Positions 52,201 through 61,700 of a stretch of DNA of 64,000 nt are shown here, piece after piece (the first letter of the stretch is position 1; each line of letters starts with the position of its first letter). Source of the stretch: Temnopleurus reevesii (Eukaryota; Echinodermata; Echinoidea; Temnopleuroida; Temnopleuridae); the NCBI GenBank assembly GCA_036244855.1, contig BQKZ01000372.1, positions 83,514 to 147,513 on the forward strand, written 5' to 3'. Both the position numbers and the translations under genes were made by a program. The notes under the pieces are model-generated. The model was not told the DNA's origin. It saw only the letters and a program-made list of their open reading frames with translations, and made no database searches.

Positions 52201-55200
52201 TTTGCCAATTTAAGGAGCCCATGAGGGGTGTAAATCAAAACTTTGAAAATTCATAACTTTTGAATGGATTGTCCGATTTTGCTCAACTTTTCACAGTTTG
52301 TTCATCTAATTTTTCTTCATTTAATGATAGCAATTTAATGTCTGAGTGTAGTTCCCCTTTAATTGAAACTTGGTTACCTACACAAAATACAAAGCAACAA
52401 ATTATTCAATTATTAAAAAAGAAACCTGCACAAAATATAAATAACAAATTATTCAGGATGTATTGTTGCTCAATCAGTATGTATTTTTCCCTCATTTTGA
52501 TACCAGAATGTTTATTATCTTCCATTTTCTCCCTTTTTTCAGACCATTACCGGATAATGCCATCAGGAAACCTGCACATATTGAATGTATCATCCCGGGA
52601 TGCTGGTTTCTACACCTGTTCTGCTGTCAATCCCATAACCAATAAGAGATTATCACCTAGGAATGGAACTCTGTTAGAAGTCAGACAAGGAGGTACGGAA
52701 CTCTTGGCAGGTTAAAAATGAATTTCTGAAGAATGAAATGTTGCTGTGCTCAAGTTAAACCTCTGCTATGTCCTGATAACAACTAGACTCGTATGAATAC
52801 CCTGATTGATGAAAAGAGGATTTTTTTTTATTTTTTTTAAATTTTCATTAACTACCCAACTAATGAATGTCTTGTGCATAAAGCTTCTTCCTCCAATCTC
52901 CAAACGCAAATGGCGTCAAGCAATCATACATTCAAATAAGGCTTCATGTGACAGTTAAGATGTTGTAGATGTTAATACAACCAGGAATTTGAGGGGATTA
53001 CCTTTAGTAATTTAGAAAATGAAATCCGGGAATAGTAAAACTTTATATCAGGGAAGATCAGGGAATTGTGCTCTCCTCAAATAAAGGGAACTATGTTATA
53101 GCATTGGCAAGCAATACCAAATACCGTATAAGCCAATATTTTAGTGACAGATATTTTTGCGATTTCTGATCAATTTTACACATTTGCGTGTTGTTATTTT
53201 CACGTTTTTGACAGTGTTTGTACACAAATGAATGTGCATCATGAAGAGTGGAAATTTTCGCGAGGTCATAACCGCGAAATTAGAGAAAATAAAACCGCAG
53301 CGAAAATTTCAGCTTATACAGTATGTCCATGATAGAAAAAGGCTAAATACCAAGATTCATCTTTCATATTACAGAACCAGAGGATGCACCGAGGATAGCA
53401 TACTCCAGCGGAGCAGTCGTAACCCGCGGCGACCCGGCCATCCTGGAATGCGTTGTCACTGGAGGGCGCTCTACATCGGTACACGTCCGATGGGAGAAGC
53501 TGACTGGTGATGTATCCTGGGAGGCCTCGGAACGTCAGGGCAGTCTTCTCATCCATTCTGCGTCCATCGAGGATGATGGGTCCTATGTCTGTATTGTGGA
53601 GTTTGACGGTGTTGAGGTCGACAGACGGCAAATCACGCTCAAAGTCAGGAGTAAGTCAAAAGGTTTTTTCTAGTTTTCTTTGGACTATGTGTTTAAGAAA
53701 CTTATCTTTTTTGCTGGGATACCCACCCATGCAAGCAGGATTTAAATAAACAAATATTTCATCACAGCTGAAAATAATAGAGTCTGGCTGTGAAATATTT
53801 TGTCTCGAGAAAAGCATGGTTCGCGTCTGATGCCTGCCTAAATAGGTGGTACCAACATACATGTAGGTCTGTAATTATTCAGACCATAAGACCATAAATC
53901 CCATTGTATTTTTACACCTATACATTTATTTATACAACAACAAAACAAGAAATTCAAAACACGCCATTACAAGTCAAATTTCTTCAGAGAAAACAATGCA
54001 CTCAAACATTCATGGATTTGGACTCTCCTATGATATATTTACATTGCAAATTACATTGTGACTTTTCTAGAAAATACTTCATGCAAATGACATGTACAAG
54101 AATTAGAATATGAATGCTCATGTCTTGTTTGTTCACTGCTCTTACAGAAGCGCCCTCTATCCGCACTGGCCCCAGTGATGCTGTAGCGAGCCTTGGCAAC
54201 CCATCTCAGTTCAGCTGCGCCATCAGTCGAGCCTTGTCTGAGGACATCATTTGGTTACATAATGCCAAAGAGATCGCTATAGATGGAAACAAGTACTCCC
54301 TTAGTGGTAAGTAATTTCCTACTTTTACCCTCAGAATGTTTTCTAACATTTCAGAGTTTGTGAATGCGTGTGTGCCTTCTTTATATGCGCCCATCCCAAT
54401 GCTAGACTGTGTAAGCTAGTTTTAGTACAAGTTATTTTGATTTATCATGAGAAATAATTAGGTTAAAAATTCAATGTTTAAAAAAAGTAAACACCTCTTC
54501 AATGGGTTGGTTAGGAGAGTTGGTTTTTATGTATTCTTCCAACTAGCCAATCAAACGGACTGTCAATCATTGTTTATCCATGTTGGGATAAGGCAAGAAT
54601 TATTTCAATTACATATCTACCCAACACAAAATCATTGAATTGATAGCCAATTATGATTTTAGGCCTCAGATGCCCTTCTAACTTAAATCACAACAATTTC
54701 TCTGTGACCTGTTTGATTTTATTTCTTTTACAGGTCGCACTCTGATAATCAATGACGTAGGGCTTGAGGATCTAGGCATGTACCAGTGTTTAGTGAACAT
54801 TGAGCAGGGCAGTACACAGGCTGCTGCACAACTCAAGGTTTCTGGTAAGTAAAGAAATTAATCATTATATCTTTATCTTCCTGCTTGTAATTGGCCCTCT
54901 ACAGAATTGTCAATCAGAAGGTCATATCCAAGAAACTGTCAATTTGAAAAAGCAAATGTCCGACTTTATCTGTGTAACATAAAACATTCTATGCACAAAC
55001 CTAGTATCTTAAACACTGAATAGCAGCGGAATGGGGGGGGGGGGGGGGGAAGGAAGCTGTTTCGTGTCAGAGTAGCCCATCAACACTTCCATTTTTAAGG
55101 GGTGTACCTCTGTAGGGGTGAACCATTTCCTGATTAGACAACCCGAACCCTTCTCACATTAATCCTGGTTTATCATCCCTCTTTTACAGCTGGGTTTCCC

Positions 55201-58200
55201 TCCGTGGTTGAGCCACCAATAAACACCACGGCCATCGAAGGGGAGATGGTGTACCTCTCTTGCAGGGCGAGGGGCGAGCCATTACCCCTCNGTTGAGGTC
55301 GACAGACGGCAAATCACGCTCAAAGTCAGGAGTAAGTAAAAAGATTTGTTTAATTTTTGTCTAAGCGTAAAGTTCCCACTCTACCTGAAAAAAATAAGTT
55401 CAACTTTTCATAAAAAAATCATTGAAGCAATATTTATTTTGTAATTGAGGACTTACCCCCGGTATCAAAATAAGGTGAATTTAGTGAATCACCTTGATTT
55501 TAGTCATTATTTTCTTGCCTCGGATATGCCAGGGTTTTCATGACTACATTCAAAATTACAATATTGAAGCGCCACCATGTTATTCATTTTGAATTAGAAA
55601 TGTGCCAGTTATTGACATTGTCATCTTTCCTGATTTGTGTTGGCAACTATGCATTTTTTTTTAATTTTCTCTGTGTTACAATTTTTTTGAGATTTATATT
55701 TAAAACTTTTCTTCCAATTGATCAATGCTTAAACAATGTTGGATAATATTTAATTCAGTTTTGAATGACATTTTTTACTTTTCTAGAGTAATGTAAATCG
55801 CCATAAGAGTATTATATCTTCTTTGTTCACTGCTCTTACAGAAGCGCCCTCTATCCGCACTGGCCCTAGTGATGCTGTAGCGAGCCTTGGTAACCCATCT
55901 CAGTTCAGCTGCGCAATCAGTCGTGCCTTGTCTGAGGACATCATTTGGATACATAACGCCAAAGAGATCACCATCGATGGAAACAAGTACACACTGAATA
56001 GTAAGTAATGTGTATATTTTCTATTTATAAATTACAACATCTATGTAGGTCACTATACATCCCATGCATGAAGATAAAATTAAAAATATGTTCAAAATGA
56101 TTTCCATACTTACTGTCTGATTTTCAGTTGGTAAAATTGTTCCATTGATATGAAATGAAAAATATTTCTCTAGTATTTATCTTCTCTGTTTCTCACTGAA
56201 TTTTTTTATAGTCCCATGAATGTATTCTTCCTCTCAAATCCACTAATTGATTTTTTTTTCTTATTCTGTCATTCCATAATCACATGGCAGAAGTGCATCT
56301 GCATATTTCATGATTTAATATTTTGAACATATGATGAAAATCAGAGTATTATGTTATTTATTCAATGAATTTAACTCTTTGAAACATGAATGGAGTGTTT
56401 AATTTGAATCAACAAAATTTCTGAATGACCTGTTTGAAATAGTACACTATATTCTTATCATAAATAAGACCTGACCGGCGTGTTCTAATTTGAATCTCAA
56501 TGGTCTTCTTATTTTATTTCCTTTTCAGGTCGCACTCTGATAATCAACGACGTAGGGCTTGAGGATCTAGGCATGTACCAGTGTTTAGTGAACATTGAGC
56601 AGGGCAGTACACAAGCTGCGGCCCAACTCAAGGTTTCTGGTAAGTGAGGAACGTAGTATTGGTTGAGTATGGGTAATTCAGTCCTTCACAGATGAGGAAA
56701 TTATTATAATTGAAGTTGCTAAGAAGAACGGAATTTGAAACCGAATCCCAAGAAAAAACCTTGGATATACACCGATTCGGATTGACCCTTTCAGAACAGG
56801 AATTATTTTACAACAAAGTTAATTATTTTTCCTCTCAGAAATTGGCAGCACTGTTGAGCCATAACCCAAAATGTGTTCACTAGTCCTGAAAGGTTAGAAT
56901 ATATCATGTTGGCACATCCATAAAGAGAAGATGTTTTACCTGTAACGCCGTGTGAAAAGAGAACCTTTACGTTTCTCCTTACTAGATATCCCTTAGCGAT
57001 GTTATTATCATTAATTTAAAGAATCTGTAATCTCAAATTCGCATTCCTAGTTATGGCTTGGTTTACCTCTGCCATAGAGCTCCCCATCAATACCACAACA
57101 ATAGCAAGGGCTTTTTATACCTCTCTTGGTGGGGAGGGGTGAAACATTACCCCCTCTTCTGTTCTTAGGGTCTTCAGATTTCCAATTACATTACATTCAT
57201 CTTGTTTCTTCCACCATCTTTTACAGCCGGATTTCCCTCCGTGGTTGAGCCACCAATAAACACCACGGCCATCGAAGGTGAGATGGTGTACCTCTCCTGC
57301 AGGGCGAGGGGCGAACCATTACCCCTCGTAACGTGGGAGGATCCTCGCAGGAACTATGTCTCCAACACTGACAAGACCTTCATCTCAGAAGATTCAGGTA
57401 TGTCTAATTTTTTCTTAGTCATAATATTTTTGCTAAAATTCATCATCTTGGGGACATCTGCAAAAGTCTTAGGGGGTGTTGCTCAAAAGTTGCAGTTGAT
57501 CGCAAGTTGCAGTTGATCGGAACGCACCAATAAAAATCATTGTTTCATGCGCGTCTTGTTAAATGCGCATACCGTGCGCGAATGATAGTGTGCGTTATAA
57601 TTTTCAAAGTTGCAGTTGATTTTGAGCAACACCCCCTTAGTCTTATAAGAACACCTCCAAAATCCATTTAGATACATTGAGAATATGCAACCTGAAGGTG
57701 GGATGGGGGAAGCTATGAGAGAGTTTTGCCAATTTTATTTTCCCTTAAAACCAGTTCTATTCAATTTTACACTGCACAAGTTCAATATATTTCAATGTTC
57801 ACTAACACATCAGAATGTCTGAAATGANACAAGTTCAATATATTTCAATATTCACTAAAACATCAGAATGTCTGAAATGAACCTGCAACCGATGATGAAA
57901 CATCTTTTTTTAAACTACCTTGCAGTTATTTTTTCACCTCCAATTGACTCCAGTGAGGAGCAATAACAAGCATTTTATCAATCAGGTCCAGGTTGTGTTC
58001 CATAGAGATGTAGATACTCTACGAATTACTGTTGACCCTTTTCTGCACTCAATGACTACTTCTGGCAGCGAATGGCACACAAGAAATGGTCACCTGTCTT
58101 TAAAAGAGTGGTGCGTAGATCTATGAGCAGCCTTATTTTGTTATATAACAAAAATTTTCATCTTTTTATTCTTGTTATCATCAGGTGGACTGAACGTATT

Positions 58201-58657
58201 CAAGGTAGATCTTGGTGACGTAGGCTGGTATACATGCACAGTTTCCAACAAGCATGGTGTCGTCAAGTCATCGGCATACCTCTCAGTACTAGGTGAGTGA
58301 TGGTGGTGGTGACGAGGAGGAGGAAGATGGTGACGATGGTGGTTGTGATGATGATGATGATGATGATGGTGATGGTGATGGTGATATTGTTGGTGGTGGT
58401 TGTGATGATGTTGATGATGGCGATGATGATGATGATGGCGATGATGATGATGAGGATGATGATGATGATGATTTGGATCATCATAATGATGATGAGGATT
58501 GTTGTGATGATGATGATAATGGTGATGATGATAATGATGTTGATGATGATGATGATGATGATGATAATGATGTTGATGATGATGATGATAATGATAATGG
58601 TGATGATGATAATGATGTTGATTATGATGATGATGATGTTGATGATGATAATGATGT

Positions 58658-58709
<52 letters not shown>

Positions 58710-61700
58710 GACACTGATTGTTGTAGTGGTGGCTTGGATGATGGTGATGATGATTAAGATGATTGTAATTATAATGATGATTAAAATCATTAAGATCACG
58801 ATTATGGTAATGGTGATGATGTCGGTGATGATGACAATAAGGACAAGGAATGTTGCAGTTATGATCAACTATAATGATAGGATAAATTTGATGCTCTCTA
58901 GAGCTTGTGTGTAATGTTTTTATGAGATCTTAACTTGCCAGCCACAATGCATCTCTCTATTCTATAACAGAGAAAATAGCAACCACCTCAACCACCCCTA
59001 CCCAAGGTGTGATCGGACCTCCATTCTCAGGAGCCATCAGTGATTCTGGAATCACCACCATCGTTGATACGAACGGTGAAGCCAGCATCAAACCAGGACC
59101 ACGTAAGTGCAAAAAAAATATTGTAATTCTTAAATCATTTGGGAAAAGGGATCTACATGTAAATCTGTTTGTTTGTTTTTTGCTCTATTGTATTTGTTAT
59201 TTATTCATCATCATTATTTTGGGGAATCTGTTATTCCCTTTCACATTAACTCACCTCTTCTTCAAAATATAGAACTAATGTTCCTTATCATAGAATTTGT
59301 TAAGTAGTATTAAAGATATTAATGTATTTTGTGTTCTTTTAGATATGGAAATGAATCAATGATTTTTTTTTAATAATCTGGCATTCAGATGGACTTATAT
59401 TGTTGATGTTATGCACCAACTATGGCAACAAAAAGAGGAACATTATGACGATGGTGTAGTTTTTTGCATTAATCATATTCAGAATTGCAGTTTGAATTAA
59501 TATTCTGAATAAATAAGGATTTTATTGGATTCAAAGAGGTACATTGTGGTGAAGAATAATTGAAGAGAGTTGATCATTTGTCTCACGACATGCAAACGGT
59601 GTGCAAACTTTCTATGCTTGCACATCGTGACGCAATTTATTAACTCTCTCCCATTAAGGATTTTATTTTAAAAATTGTTGAATAATAAGTCATAATAATT
59701 TGCATGTATGAGATTCAAAGTGCATTAATTCATTTAATTCATGCTTTTGATCTTATTTTCATACATTAGCATTGGAGCCGCCAAGCAAGCCCCAAGTCGT
59801 CAAGATAGCCAAGACTTCAGTCGAAGTGAGTTGGACGTATAGTAACGCTGGTAACAGTGCACCAATCACAGGCTTTACAGTGCAATACATTGATCTACGG
59901 AGCCTCGAGGGATGGAGAACTGCTTCCAATACCATCGGACCTCAGCAACGATCGTACCAGGTCACAAATCTAGAACCAAGCAAAATCTATAGGTATGTTG
60001 AGACATTGTTTTTTGTGTGATTACCCTTGTGTGGCTGTATTTGTAGTTTTTGTTCTTCCCCGATTTTCCAGAGATGCCAACAGTTCTGAAATATGCATGA
60101 GGTGCATTTTCATTTGAGTTCAAGGCGTCAATTTCAAAGTGAACTGTTGAAGGAATGGTTATTGTTGTCATATTTTTTCTCAATTTTGCTCAGCTGTTCC
60201 GTCATTCACATTTTAGTTTTGCCTCATGCATATTCTGGAACAGTTAGCAACTCTGTAATTTCTGCCCTAGTCTTTCTATTTTTTATTTTTTCTTCTTTTC
60301 CATTTTCTGATGTGTATTTATGCTGCTTTTGTAAGAGGTTAATCATAGTCTAATTATAAATATTCATAGACACATTTACATTGATTTGTTATCAATCTCT
60401 TTAATATCATATTGATATATTATGTGTATATGTTTATTACTTGAAAGCATCAAATTTATTGTTAAGATGGGTGTCAAATAAAGGTAGTGTTGGTTTTGTG
60501 CACAGTTTTAAAAGAATGCCTTCTAGCTCAGTCCTTTGCAAAGAAACATGCATAAATATTAAATAAATTCATTAGTCAGTCCAATTGTTATTGAATTGAA
60601 TTGAATTGAATTTATTTCCTTTTTCATGTACATAGTAAGTACAAAATAACATGACAAGTGAAAAAATTAAAGGAGGCGAGTACCCTGGAAGCATAGCTTG
60701 TGTTGGGATCGCATTAAAAACTTTATAAACTCACTTGATTTTTTGGTTAGGCTTAATGATCATTCAGTGTCAATCTAATCTTTTTCATCATGTCTTAATG
60801 CATTTTCAGATTTAGAGTCATTGCTTCAAATCGCTATGGAGATAGCCAGCATAGTGAAATGTCCAATCGCAAACTCCTTGAGAGCTCTGTCCCTGTCGTA
60901 CCCCCGAAGAGGGCGCCAACCATCTCACCAAGGATCAGGGAATGCGTCCCGGAGTCGTCAACGACGATAAGAGTCACTTGGGAGGTTAGTAGAAAAGGCG
61001 GGATGGAGGGAAAGGAAGTTTTCAGAGAAGGATATGAGAAGGAAGAGCCAAGAAAAAATCATAGAAAAAATGGACATGATGAAAGGAGAGGGGATACAAG
61101 GGAGAGGGGTAAGAGAGGGAGGAGAAGAGGTATAAGGGATAGAGATAACAAGGGAGAGGGAGAGGGAATAATTATGAGGGAGAGGAAGAGATTACTAGGG
61201 CATGGGAAAACGGTATGAGGGAGGGGGATAAATAGGGAGATAATAAGGGAGAGGGGGTATGAGGGAGAGTGGTAAGAGGGAGAGGAAGAGAAATTACAAG
61301 TTAGAGGGATTATGAGGGAGAGAAATTAATAGGGAGAGGATGGCAGGCAGGGAGAGAGGTAATAGGAAAGAAACAAAAGAAGGAATGAAGGGAGGAAGGA
61401 GTAAAGCAGAGAAGGAAGTGAGGTGGAAGGGGTTGGGGAAAGAGAAACCTAGTGGGAGAGGGATGGAAGAAGTTGGGAGAGCAGAAGGGTATTAGAATAT
61501 GAGATTGAACAGAACAAAGAGTTGAGAAGAGAATGAGAGTGGAGAAAGTGAAAAATGACCCCAGTCTCTAAACTTCACTTAACCATTTCCTCCACAGTAC
61601 GCTTCCTCACCCGCGATACCGACCAACGAAGAGGTCGAAGGCTTCTACGTCTACATCCGTAACTTTGACAGCGACGACGACCGTGACTACGTCCGAACAC

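Noticed and set aside
53314..53631. 105-codon frame on the - strand
   Set aside because: It is the antisense shadow of the well-supported Ig3 exon.
58263..58914. Asp-rich, Met-rich and Ile-rich open frames of 150-205 codons
   Set aside because: They come from the GAT microsatellite in the intron after Ig5.
60859..61218. 119-codon frame starting at an internal Met
   Set aside because: It reads through the FNIII exon donor into the purine-rich minisatellite; the splice at 60985 gives a better FNIII continuation.
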